DNA of 64,000 nt from Actinomycetota bacterium (GTDB lineage: Bacteria > Actinomycetota > Actinomycetes > Nanopelagicales > Nanopelagicaceae): assembly GCA_005800815.1 (NCBI GenBank), contig SYEK01000011.1, positions 27,897 to 91,896 of the forward strand, written 5' to 3'. The translations under genes were made by a program, and so were the position numbers. A model generated the notes under the pieces. It was given only the letters and a program-made list of their open reading frames with translations, was not told where the DNA came from and did not search any database. Shown one piece after another: positions 25,608 to 34,226 of this stretch; the first letter of the stretch is position 1, and each line of letters begins with the position of its first letter.

Positions 25608-26720
25608 CTAACTCAACGTTGTTGTAAGAAGAGCTACCTGGCTCTCAATCTCACTATCTGAGCCGTGGTGTCCGACCATCGCACTCTCTTTCTCGACACG
25701 GGCTGGGTCAATTAAGACAACCGTATCTTTAGTAATCGCAATCACATCACCCATGCGATCACAAGCATCAATGCTGGCAATATCACCAAAGAGGTTATTC
25801 GCAATTGCCTGCTCACGAGTGAGAATATGGGCGCGATCGCCTAAAAACTCCTGCCAAACACCTGCGACCTCAATTCGGGCAGAGGGACTATCGTGATCAA
25901 GGTTTAGATATAAGTGTCTGGCTCTGGGCTCTCCCCCGATCACCGCGATATTGTCCTGCAAGGAATTATCTTTACCTATAACAATCTTCTCTCCAACATT
26001 GATCATTCCATGGTCTGATGTGAGCCAGATACGAACACCTTGTGGCATCTCTTTCATTAGCTCGGCCAGCATCTGATCAATCATCCTAAGAGCCAACAGC
26101 CATTTTTCACTCCCAACCCCATCGCTATGGCCAGCTGAGTCGAGATCATTGACATAGAGGTAGACAAAAGCCGGTGTCTTTCTCAACGCATCTTTTGTCT
26201 GTGCAATCAGATCACTGACATGATTTGCACCCTTATAATTGGCTCCTCGAAAGACTGCGCGTGTAAAACCAGAGTTCTCATAACGTTTTGCAGCGACATG
26301 CGAGACTTGAATACCTTCGGCCATCGCACGCTCGAAGAGGGTTGGTACTGGCTGCCAATGTAACGGGTCAACTCGTTCATCCCACCTGAGAGCATTCAAT
26401 ATACGTCCACCTGAGCGTGGAACTTGAACCGTGTAGCCCAACATCCCATGTACCCCGGGCAGGGCTCCAGTGATTAATGTTGCAAGATTTGTTGCCGTTG
26501 TCGATGGAAAAGAAACCTTGACTATTCCATAATGCGTAAGTCGTGAAATAGTCGGGATGTGAGAGGCGTAAATATCTAATACTTCGGCGCCAAAGCCATC
26601 AATCAGAAAAAGTATCTCTCGCCCCATAGGGCTCTGGCCAACGTTGATCGAGTCTTCAGCGGTACTAAGTCCAAGGGCAGAAAAAATTGATGGGGTCACC
26701 TGCGATAAATGCACGTGCAT
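25608..26720 (-). CDS. Alkaline phosphatase-fold (nucleotide pyrophosphatase/phosphodiesterase family) protein
   Basis: A 370-residue member of the type I phosphodiesterase/nucleotide pyrophosphatase group. It has ILFLIDGFGAEVL (first metal Asp) near residue 39, the nucleophile region FPSTTATNLATLITG near 75 with Thr as nucleophile candidate, DLDSAGH with metal-binding Asp and His near 191, and TSDHGMINV near 233. No signal peptide is evident. Such a gene commonly accompanies sepH in actinobacteria. ATG start with GAGAAG upstream; divergent from psuG with a 32-bp gap. Substrate unknown. Confidence 0.8.
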   Translation of the reverse strand: MHVHLSQVTPSIFSALGLSTAEDSINVGQSPMGREILFLIDGFGAEVLDIYASHIPTISRLTHYGIVKVSFPSTTATNLATLITGALPGVHGMLGYTVQVPRSGGRILNALRWDERVDPLHWQPVPTLFERAMAEGIQVSHVAAKRYENSGFTRAVFRGANYKGANHVSDLIAQTKDALRKTPAFVYLYVNDLDSAGHSDGVGSEKWLLALRMIDQMLAELMKEMPQGVRIWLTSDHGMINVGEKIVIGKDNSLQDNIAVIGGEPRARHLYLNLDHDSPSARIEVAGVWQEFLGDRAHILTREQAIANNLFGDIASIDACDRMGDVIAITKDTVVLIDPARVEKESAMVGHHGSDSEIESQVALLTTTLS

Positions 26721-26739
26721 ATCTTCTCATCACATCCGC

Positions 26740-26745
26740 TAAGGT
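26740..26745 (+). promoter_or_regulatory. Leaderless -10 element of psuG
   Basis: TAAGGT ends seven bases before the ATG at 26753; no ribosome site is seen. It supports this start over the longer frame beginning at 26687. Confidence 0.45.
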
Positions 26746-26752
26746 TGCACAT

Positions 26753-27655
26753 ATGAAGCAGACGATAAAATACTCCGCTGAAGTCTCGGCTGCACTTGCC
26801 TCAAAAAAACCCATCGTTGCTCTCGAATCGACGATTATCAGCCATGGTCTACCGCGGCCAAGTAACTTGAGCGTTGCCATGGAGTGTGAACAGATAATCC
26901 GCGATCAGGGAGTTGTACCTGCCACAATCGCAGTACTAGATGGCTCCATCTGTGTTGGGGTAGAGGCACATGAACTTGAAGCTATTGCCAATCGTGGTGA
27001 CATCTCCAAGGCATCAATCAGGGATTTAGCTGTTATTGTCGCAGCAGGTAAGAGTGCGGCCACGACAGTTGCTGCAACTTCACACATCGCCGCGATAGCC
27101 GGGATAAAGCTCTTTGCAACAGGTGGCCTGGGTGGTGTGCATCGTGGTGCTAACGAGTCATTTGATGAGTCGGCCGATCTCACGGCACTTTCCCAGCTGG
27201 ACATGACAGTCATCTGTGCTGGCGTAAAATCAATCCTAGATGTTCATGCAACCCTTGAGCGCCTAGAGACCCTTGCTATCGCTGTCGTGGGATATCAAAC
27301 CAATCGATTCCCCGGCTTCTATCTGACTGATTCAGGCTTTGACCTTGAGCACCGAGTGGATAGCGCAGATGAGATCGCCACAATCATAAGGGCTCGTACT
27401 CTAATTGGTACTCAGTTCAAGGCGTTGATAGTTGCAAATCCAGTAAAAAGAGAGATGGAAAAATCCCGTCATGATCAAATACTGGCAACTGGACTCGCAA
27501 AGGCTGCCCATGATGGAATCAGGGGGAAAGAGGTGACTCCCTATCTGCTTGAGCATTTTCACAAGGCATCTGATGGTGAGTCTCTTGCAATCAATACCGA
27601 GATTATCAAAGCTAACTGCGCCCTAGCCGCTGAGATAGCCTTGGCCATGAAATGA
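26753..27655 (+). CDS. psuG: Pseudouridine-5'-phosphate glycosidase
   Basis: A 300-residue enzyme that splits pseudouridine 5'-phosphate into uracil and ribose 5-phosphate. Family signatures are dense: ALESTIISHGLPRP (about 22-35), the GVVPATIAVLDG segment near 56, the catalytic Lys region SKASIRDLA near 88, AATTVAATSHIA near 106-117, FATGGLGGVHRGA near 124-136, DLTALS, VICAGVKSILD near 157-167 and VVGYQTNRFPGFY near 187. ATG at 26753 chosen for its leaderless promoter. The stop overlaps the kinase start (ATGA), so the pair completes pseudouridine salvage. Confidence 0.94.
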   Translation: MKQTIKYSAEVSAALASKKPIVALESTIISHGLPRPSNLSVAMECEQIIRDQGVVPATIAVLDGSICVGVEAHELEAIANRGDISKASIRDLAVIVAAGKSAATTVAATSHIAAIAGIKLFATGGLGGVHRGANESFDESADLTALSQLDMTVICAGVKSILDVHATLERLETLAIAVVGYQTNRFPGFYLTDSGFDLEHRVDSADEIATIIRARTLIGTQFKALIVANPVKREMEKSRHDQILATGLAKAAHDGIRGKEVTPYLLEHFHKASDGESLAINTEIIKANCALAAEIALAMK

Positions 27656-28533
27656 AGAAAATCCTCTGTATAGGTGACTTGGCACTAGATGTCATTGCTC
27701 AATTAAAAGAGAGCATCAACTATGGAAACGACACATCGAGTCGGATCTCCACGCATCCAGGTGGGCAGGCAGCAAATGTCTCGACCTGGATAACTCGCAC
27801 AAACACCGAGGCTCAGCTCGTCGCTCGGGTTGGTAACGATCCCGTTGGCTTTGCATTGATCTCAGATTTGGACAAGTACGGCGTAGATCATATGAATCTC
27901 ATGCGTTCGGGGCGCCCTACCGGTGTCGTAGTCATCTTGGTCGATGCCAACGGTGAGCGCACGATGTTTCCTGATAATGGCGCTAACGCAGACCTTGAGA
28001 TAGGTGACCTACCCCCACTTGATGGCTTTGATGGTGTGTATCTGAGTGGCTATGCACTCCTGGATTTTCGCAGCCGCGATGTCGTCCTTGCCATGATAAA
28101 AAAGATTAAAGCCGCAGGCATTCCTATCTTCTTCGATCCCACCACCACGGGAGCCATGAAGATCGTCTCTCGTGAAGAGGTCTTGTCGTGGGTATCACTC
28201 ATGGATGGCATCTTGCTTAATGCAGAAGAGGCGATCTATCTTGGTGGTGATTTACAGATTGAGCTCGCCGAAGAGAATCTGAAGGCTTACACACCACTTG
28301 TCGTGATCAAACTCGGCTCACGTGGTGCAATGGCCATCTTCAAGGATGAATCGGTCAAAGTCGCGGCAGTGACAACTAACGTTGTCGATACCACTGGGGC
28401 CGGAGATTCATTTGCAGCAGGTTTTATTCCCATGTGGCTACAAACACATGACCTGGATCAGGCTTTGACCGCTGGAACATCATTGGCGGCAAAGTGTGTT
28501 GCAACAGTTGGGGCGCGCCCTCCCCTGAATTAA
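27652..28533 (+). CDS. psuK: PfkB-family carbohydrate kinase, probable pseudouridine kinase
   Basis: A 293-residue ribokinase-fold kinase. PfkB signature 1 appears as HPGGQAANVSTWITR (about residues 35-49), and signature 2 as DTTGAGDSFAAGFI near 244-257 with the catalytic Asp. GERTMFPDNGAN near 102 and LLNAEEAIYLGG near 185 fit the family. Its ATG overlaps the psuG stop, which makes pseudouridine the most likely substrate; ribokinase or another sugar kinase role cannot be excluded from sequence alone. Confidence 0.8.
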   Translation: MKKILCIGDLALDVIAQLKESINYGNDTSSRISTHPGGQAANVSTWITRTNTEAQLVARVGNDPVGFALISDLDKYGVDHMNLMRSGRPTGVVVILVDANGERTMFPDNGANADLEIGDLPPLDGFDGVYLSGYALLDFRSRDVVLAMIKKIKAAGIPIFFDPTTTGAMKIVSREEVLSWVSLMDGILLNAEEAIYLGGDLQIELAEENLKAYTPLVVIKLGSRGAMAIFKDESVKVAAVTTNVVDTTGAGDSFAAGFIPMWLQTHDLDQALTAGTSLAAKCVATVGARPPLN

Positions 28534-28558
28534 CCCATGCAGTTGGCACAATTCCCTC

Positions 28559-30079
28559 ATGGCAACGACACCAACGAAGAGCAAGGCTAAGAAGGCAACT
28601 GGTCCAAAACCCGGTGAATATCCAGGCAGGATCGTTGATATCGATGTCTCCAAAGAGGTCTCTGAATCATTTCTGGAGTATGCCTACTCTGTCATCTACT
28701 CACGTGCCCTACCCGATGCACGCGATGGTCTCAAGCCCGTTCATCGTCGCATCCTTCATCAGATGGCTGATATGGGGTTGCGTCCTGAGCGGGGACATGT
28801 AAAGAGTGCACGCGTTGTCGGAGAGGTGATGGGTAAGTTGCACCCGCATGGTGATGGTGCAATATATGACGCACTTGTGCGCATGGCGCAGTCCTTTTCA
28901 ATGCGTCTACCGCTCATTGATGGTCATGGAAACTTCGGCTCACTCGATGCGGGTCCGGCGGCGATGCGCTACACCGAGGCGCGTCTTGCAACGGCGGCAA
29001 TGGCGATGGTTGCAGAGGCCGATGAGGACACAGTCGATTTTGGCCCCAACTACGATGGGCAACTCTCAGAGCCATTGGTCCTACCCGCTGCATATCCCAA
29101 TCTGCTCGTTAACGGAGGCTCTGGAATCGCAGTAGGTATGGCCACAAATATGGCCCCACATAATCTCGGAGAGGTAATCGCTGCCACTAAGTTTTTGATC
29201 GAAAATCCATCTGCCAGCCTCAAGCAGTTGATGAAATATATCCCAGGCCCAGATTTTCCAACGGGAGGTGAGCTCGTTGGTCTTGAGGGAGTACGTGAGG
29301 CATATGCCACGGGCAAGGGGACATTTAAGCTCCGTGCCAGTGTGGAGGTCGAGAGGGTCTCCTCACGCAAAATAGGAATCATCATCAAAGAGTTGCCATT
29401 TACGATCGGCCCTGAAAAGGTAGTGGAGCGGATCGCAGCCCTGGTAAAATCAAAAAAGATCCAAGGTATCAGCGACATCATTGACCTCACCGATGGACAG
29501 ACCGGTACTAACGTTGTCATCGAGCTCAAAAATGGCTTTGAGGCCGTCAAGGTCCTCGAACAGCTCTATGCATTGACCCCGATGGAGGATGGCTTCTCTA
29601 TCAACGCTGTTGCACTAGTGAAAGGTCGCCCACAGACATTAGGGTTGAAAGAGTTGCTCAAAGTCTTTATCGAGCACCGCATAGAGGTCGTGCGCCGACG
29701 TAGCGAATTCCGAAAAGGCAAGGCGCAGTCCCGCTTGATTCTAGTCGATGGACTTTTGAAGGCGATTATCGATATTGATAAGGTCATCAAAGTCATTCGA
29801 TCAAGTGATGATGCGGCAACAGCGAAGGAAAAACTCATCAAGGAGTTTAAATTAAATGATGAACAGGTCACATATATCTTAGATATGCCCCTTCGTCGAT
29901 TGACCAAGATGAGCAAGTTAGAGCTTGAAACCGAGCAGAAGGAACTCACATCTCTGATCGCCGAACTCACAAAACTACTCAAGAGTGAAGATGCGATCAA
30001 ACTCCAAGTCTCTGATGAGTTAACTGCAGTCTCTAAGTCATTTGCTACGCCCCGTAAGACGAGAATTGGTAATGCTTAA
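28559..30079 (+). CDS. parC: ParC-like type II topoisomerase subunit A lacking the C-terminal beta-pinwheel
   Basis: A 506-residue DNA breakage-reunion subunit. The winged-helix region with quinolone-determining residues (GEVMGKLHPHGDGAIYD, about 92-108), the active-site Tyr in AAMRYTEARL near 140 and the coiled-coil/gate region (LRRLTKMSKLELETE near 449-463) are intact. GyrA/ParC proteins normally have about 300 more residues forming the DNA-wrapping beta-pinwheel; here the frame stops right after the coiled coil, and the next gene begins 18 bp later, so the domain is absent rather than frameshifted. Partner parE is at 31704 in convergent orientation with an ABC-F gene between. Confidence 0.9.
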   Translation: MATTPTKSKAKKATGPKPGEYPGRIVDIDVSKEVSESFLEYAYSVIYSRALPDARDGLKPVHRRILHQMADMGLRPERGHVKSARVVGEVMGKLHPHGDGAIYDALVRMAQSFSMRLPLIDGHGNFGSLDAGPAAMRYTEARLATAAMAMVAEADEDTVDFGPNYDGQLSEPLVLPAAYPNLLVNGGSGIAVGMATNMAPHNLGEVIAATKFLIENPSASLKQLMKYIPGPDFPTGGELVGLEGVREAYATGKGTFKLRASVEVERVSSRKIGIIIKELPFTIGPEKVVERIAALVKSKKIQGISDIIDLTDGQTGTNVVIELKNGFEAVKVLEQLYALTPMEDGFSINAVALVKGRPQTLGLKELLKVFIEHRIEVVRRRSEFRKGKAQSRLILVDGLLKAIIDIDKVIKVIRSSDDAATAKEKLIKEFKLNDEQVTYILDMPLRRLTKMSKLELETEQKELTSLIAELTKLLKSEDAIKLQVSDELTAVSKSFATPRKTRIGNA

Positions 30080-30097
30080 ACTCGGCTAGAATACGGT

Positions 30098-31696
30098 GTG
30101 ATTTCAACTCAGGCCCTAGAACTACGTGCAGGTGCTCGCCTGCTCGTTAAAGGCGTGACCATTCGTATCAATAGTGGTGATCGCATCGGTTTTGTAGGTA
30201 GAAATGGTGCCGGCAAATCAACTCTGGCCAAAGTATTAGCCGGTGAGACTATGCCTGCAGGAGGCGCAGTTAACCGCACAGGCAAGATCGGTTATCTGCC
30301 TCAGGATCCACGCACGGGCGATGAGCCAGGCTCGGTAATCGAGCGCATCTTGTCGGCCCGTAACTTGGATCAAATCTCTCATCGCATGCGCCAGGTGGAG
30401 GAAGAGATGTCGAGCACCGAGGGTGAGGCACTTGAAAAAGCGATGGAGCGATACACCCGGGTTGAGCACGAGTTCAGTGCTGCCGGAGGATATGCAGCAA
30501 CTGCTGAGGCTGAGGCGATAGCCACATCGCTAGGTGTGAGCGAGGCCGTCTTTGCCCACGAACTTTCAACCCTATCTGGCGGCCAGCGCAGACGTATCGA
30601 GCTTGCACGGATCTTATTTAGTGGAGCAGAGACACTTTTGCTAGATGAGCCGACTAACCACTTAGACGCCGATTCGATTATCTGGCTGCGCGAGTTCCTC
30701 TCTAAGTATTCAGGTGGGTTGGTGATTATCTCTCACGATGTGCACTTGATAGAAACAGTCGTAAACAAGGTCTTCTATCTGGATGCTAATCGCAACGTCA
30801 TTGATGTTTACAACTTGAGCTGGAAAGCCTACTTACTCCAGCGCGAACAGGATGAACACCGCCGAAAGAAAGAGCGGGCTAACGCTGAGAAGCGAGCAGA
30901 GATTTTGCAGAAGCAGGGCGAAAAGATGCGTGCCAAGGCATCAAAGGCGACTGCTGCTCAAGGGATGTTACGTCGCGCCGAGAAACTTCGCTCAAATCTG
31001 GAGGATGTACGCGTAAGTGACAAGGTGGCACGTCTTCGCTTCCCAACCCCTGCACCGTGTGGCAAGACTCCCCTATCGGGTGAGGAGCTCTCAAAATCTT
31101 ACGGCTCACTTGAGATCTTTACCGATGTCTCTTGTGTCATTGATAAGGGCTCGCGAGTTGTGATCCTTGGACTCAACGGTGCTGGCAAGACAACTCTGCT
31201 GCGTATCTTGGCCGGTGAACTCGAATCAGATACCGGAATCGTCGAACATGGTCATGGTCTAAAGATTGGTTACTATGCCCAAGAGCATGAATCCTTGGAT
31301 TTTGAGCGCACCGTGCTCGAGAACATGATGTCGGCAACGCCTGATCTGCGTGAGCCCGAGGCCCGTAACACTTTAGGTTCATTTTTATTCATTGGTGATG
31401 ATGTTCATAAACCTGTGAAGGTCCTATCAGGTGGAGAGCGCACACGCTTAGCCCTTGCCGTCCTAGTCGTCTCAGCGGCCAATGTCTTATTACTCGATGA
31501 GCCGACAAATAACTTAGATCCAGCATCAAGGGCAGAGATCCTGGGGGCCTTGAGTGAGTATCAAGGCGCGGTCATCATGGTCAGCCACGATGAAGGGGCG
31601 GTCCAATCCTTAAAACCAGAGCGCGTCATCTTGTTGCCCGATGGCGATGAGGATCTGTGGAAAGAGGAGTACTTCGACTTAGTTGCTATCGACTAG
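30098..31696 (+). CDS. ABC-F family ATPase
   Basis: A 532-residue soluble protein with two ATP-binding cassettes and no membrane domain. First cassette: Walker A GRNGAGKSTLAK near 35-46, signature LSGGQRRRIELAR near 157, Walker B LLLDEPTNHLD near 185. A charged linker (about 235-300) bridges to the second: GLNGAGKTTLLR near 358, LSGGERTRLALA near 446, LLLDEPTNNLD near 468. ABC-F proteins act on the ribosome (translation factors or antibiotic protection). GTG start has a TAGAAT hexamer five bases upstream. Which ABC-F subfamily it belongs to cannot be fixed by eye. Confidence 0.9.
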   Translation: MISTQALELRAGARLLVKGVTIRINSGDRIGFVGRNGAGKSTLAKVLAGETMPAGGAVNRTGKIGYLPQDPRTGDEPGSVIERILSARNLDQISHRMRQVEEEMSSTEGEALEKAMERYTRVEHEFSAAGGYAATAEAEAIATSLGVSEAVFAHELSTLSGGQRRRIELARILFSGAETLLLDEPTNHLDADSIIWLREFLSKYSGGLVIISHDVHLIETVVNKVFYLDANRNVIDVYNLSWKAYLLQREQDEHRRKKERANAEKRAEILQKQGEKMRAKASKATAAQGMLRRAEKLRSNLEDVRVSDKVARLRFPTPAPCGKTPLSGEELSKSYGSLEIFTDVSCVIDKGSRVVILGLNGAGKTTLLRILAGELESDTGIVEHGHGLKIGYYAQEHESLDFERTVLENMMSATPDLREPEARNTLGSFLFIGDDVHKPVKVLSGGERTRLALAVLVVSAANVLLLDEPTNNLDPASRAEILGALSEYQGAVIMVSHDEGAVQSLKPERVILLPDGDEDLWKEEYFDLVAID

Positions 31697-31703
31697 TGAT
31701 TAC

Positions 31704-33812
31704 TCAAGCGTCGATATGTTCGCGATCCACTTCGGCGTTGGCGATGAACTCTTTGCGTGGTGCTACATCACTTCCCATAAGGAGTTCAAACATCGCCTCG
31801 GCCGCCGTGGCATCTGAGACGGTAATCCGGCGCAGAGTACGCCCATCTGGCTCCATCGTTGTCTCGCGCAGTTGGTCGGCATCCATCTCTCCAAGACCTT
31901 TATAGCGCTGAATCGGCTCTTTCCATCTCTTGCCGCCCTTTTTGAGTTCTCCTGTGATCTTTTTCATCTCATCATCGCTATAGGTATAGATGTATTCGCC
32001 CTTTTTCCCCGCCCCACCCATGACCTCAATACGATGTAAAGGTGGAATAGCGGCAAATACTCGGCCTGAGTCGATGAGTGGGCGCATATAGCGATACATC
32101 AGAGTCAGCAGCAGACAACGGATATGGGCGCCATCGACGTCGGCATCAGACATCAGTATCACTCGACCATAACGCGCCTCATCAAGCTCAAATGACTTGC
32201 CAGAGCCGGCGCCAATCACCTGAATGATCGAACCGCACTCTTTATCTTCGAGCATCTGTGATAGCGATGCTTTCTGCACATTCAGGATCTTTCCACGAAT
32301 CGGCAAGATCGCCTGAAACTCACTATTACGGGCGGCCTTTGTCGTACCAAGGGCCGAGTCTCCCTCTACGATAAATAACTCAGTACGCGTGACATCTTCT
32401 GAGCGACAGTCTGAGAGCTTTGTCGGAAGCGATGAGGACTCAAGGGCGTTCTTGCGCCGCTGCAGATCTTTGTGGGCGCGTGCAGATATGCGCGTGCGAG
32501 ATGCGGCTGCGATTTTCTCAAGGACCAAACGCCCGTTTGCCTTGTCGATGCGCTTGGTGGTGTTGAAATACTCTTTCATCCTCTCTGCAACAACGGCCGA
32601 GACAATGCGCGTTGCAGCTGCCGTCCCCAAAACCTCCTTCGTCTGACCTTCAAACTGTGGCTCTGACATTCGCACCGTGATGACGGCCGTCATTCCCTCA
32701 AGAATGTCATCTTTGATGACATCGGCCTCTTTGCTGGCCAGTGTCTTACTCGAGCGCAGGGCCTCATTGACGACCTTGAGCAGGGAGCGCTCAAAGCCCA
32801 ACACATGCGTACCACCCTTGGGTGTTGCGATGATGTTAACAAAGGAGCGGGCAGTGGTCTCAAAGCCATCGCCCCACTTCATCGCGATATCGACCTCCAT
32901 ATCGCGCTCAACCTCGGTTGAGACCATATGGCCCTTGTCATCTAAGACAGGCACCGTCTCCTGGTAATGCCCGGTGCCATAAATGCGAATGACATCACCG
33001 ATTCCCTGATCGGGCTGTAGGAAATTACAGTATTCAGTGATACCGCTCTTGTGAAAAAAACTCTCACTCGTTCTAACCTTGGTGCGATTATTGTTGACTA
33101 TGAGCGTCAAACCCGGAACTAAGTATGAAGTCTGGCGGGCGCGGGCGTAAATCTCTTCTAGATCATGCTCTGCTTCTTTGAGGAAAATCTGGCGGTCACT
33201 CCACCATTTGATTCGTGTGCCAGTGACTTTGCTGGAGATTTTGCCGATGATGCGCAGACCTGACTTTGCCTCAAAAGCTGCCTTCGGTCCATCTCCATCA
33301 AAGATTCCTGCAACGCCACGTTGAAAGGACATCCAGTAGATCTTGCCATCACGATCGACTTCGGCATCAAGACGTGATGCAAGAGCGTTCACAACCGATG
33401 CACCAACCCCATGCAGACCACCAGATGCCGCATATGATCCACCACCAAATTTTCCACCAGCATGGAGTTTTGTTAAGACAACTTCAACACCGGTCAGACC
33501 AGTCTTTGGCTCTTTATCAACTGGGATGCCTCGACCATCATCATGAACCTCAACTGATCCATCGGACTCGAGGTTGATCTCAATCTTCTTACAATGCCCC
33601 GCCAATGATTCATCCACCGAATTGTCAATGATCTCCCACAAGCAGTGCATGAGTCCACGTGAATCCGTGGAGCCGATATACATTCCGGGACGTTTGCGTA
33701 CGGCATCGAGGCCCTCAAGAACGGCTAGATCCTTGGCCGTATAACTATCTTGCACATTTGATGCTACATCTTTACCGGCCACGGGGCGAAAGGTTATCCC
33801 TGGGTGTGCCAA
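31704..33812 (-). CDS. parE: Type II topoisomerase subunit B (ParE)
   Basis: A 702-residue ATPase subunit of topoisomerase IV/gyrase. GHKL ATPase motifs: EIIDNSVDE near 60, DDGRGIPV near 91, GLHGVGASVVNAL near 133-145. The TOPRIM domain has EGDSALGTTKAARN near 481 and the DADVDGAHIR metal motif near 553. The C-terminus carries QRYKGLGEM near 645. Start is a TTG at 33812 with AGGTGA unusually close upstream, so the exact start is uncertain; GTG codons at residues 11 and 19 are alternatives. It pairs with the ParC-like protein at 28559. Confidence 0.9.
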   Translation of the reverse strand: MAHPGITFRPVAGKDVASNVQDSYTAKDLAVLEGLDAVRKRPGMYIGSTDSRGLMHCLWEIIDNSVDESLAGHCKKIEINLESDGSVEVHDDGRGIPVDKEPKTGLTGVEVVLTKLHAGGKFGGGSYAASGGLHGVGASVVNALASRLDAEVDRDGKIYWMSFQRGVAGIFDGDGPKAAFEAKSGLRIIGKISSKVTGTRIKWWSDRQIFLKEAEHDLEEIYARARQTSYLVPGLTLIVNNNRTKVRTSESFFHKSGITEYCNFLQPDQGIGDVIRIYGTGHYQETVPVLDDKGHMVSTEVERDMEVDIAMKWGDGFETTARSFVNIIATPKGGTHVLGFERSLLKVVNEALRSSKTLASKEADVIKDDILEGMTAVITVRMSEPQFEGQTKEVLGTAAATRIVSAVVAERMKEYFNTTKRIDKANGRLVLEKIAAASRTRISARAHKDLQRRKNALESSSLPTKLSDCRSEDVTRTELFIVEGDSALGTTKAARNSEFQAILPIRGKILNVQKASLSQMLEDKECGSIIQVIGAGSGKSFELDEARYGRVILMSDADVDGAHIRCLLLTLMYRYMRPLIDSGRVFAAIPPLHRIEVMGGAGKKGEYIYTYSDDEMKKITGELKKGGKRWKEPIQRYKGLGEMDADQLRETTMEPDGRTLRRITVSDATAAEAMFELLMGSDVAPRKEFIANAEVDREHIDA

Positions 33813-33969
33813 ATCACCTGTAAGCGCGCCGACGCCCCCCGTAGATGGGGAGAAATGGGGCTTTATTTCTGAATTTTCAGTAAATTACTTTGAAATAAAC
33901 GAGCGGGGAATAAAAAAATGTGGTTTCCTGTTCCATAGCAAGTAGGCATCTAGGGAAATGGGGAGAGTC
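33813..33969. promoter_or_regulatory. Divergent control region between parE and DUF7455 gene
   Basis: A 157-bp non-coding gap between divergently read genes. The middle (about 33860-33930) is AT-rich, fitting promoters in both directions, but I could not pick a confident -10 for either. GGGGAGAG at 33960-33967 is the ribosome site for the small plus-strand gene. Confidence 0.35.
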
Positions 33970-34185
33970 ATGTCAGATCAAGTGATGTTCGATTCAGTCC
34001 CTCTTAACGCCCTTGACCGCTGTGATCGGTGTGGGGCGCAGGCTTATGTGCGTGCAGTACTTCTTAACGGTGGCGAGCTGATGTTCTGTGCCCACCATGG
34101 CAAGGAGTATGCCCAGAAGTTAAAGACAGTATCTGCAAAGATTATCGATGAGAGCCAAAAACTTGTCGAATCACCTGCTCTTTAA
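33970..34185 (+). CDS. Small zinc-ribbon-like protein, DUF7455 family
   Basis: A 71-residue protein with two cysteine pairs or Cys/His sets: RCDRCGAQA near residue 18-26 and FCAHHGKEY near 39-47, which could hold a zinc ion. This small family is widespread in actinobacteria and usually lies beside the principal sigma factor gene, as here (rpoD ends 41 bp downstream, convergent). The ATG at 33970 is preferred over that at 33958 because GGGGAGAG precedes it. Function unknown. Confidence 0.8.
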   Translation: MSDQVMFDSVPLNALDRCDRCGAQAYVRAVLLNGGELMFCAHHGKEYAQKLKTVSAKIIDESQKLVESPAL

Positions 34186-34226
34186 TCCTCTATTACCCTA
34201 ACTCTCCTTTTGCACCTCTGATTGTC

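Noticed and set aside
26687..26752. Upstream extension of psuG
   Set aside because: The extra 22 residues have no family match and would overlap the divergent gene; the ATG at 26753 has a -10 at the right distance.
28510..28519. GGGCGCGCCC palindrome at the end of the PfkB kinase gene
   Set aside because: It is within the coding frame (codons for Gly-Ala-Arg-Pro), has no loop and no T-tract, so it is not treated as a terminator.
29566..30000. Long Ser-rich antisense open frame within parC
   Set aside because: It has the composition of an antisense shadow of a Lys/Glu/Asp-rich coding region and no start signals.
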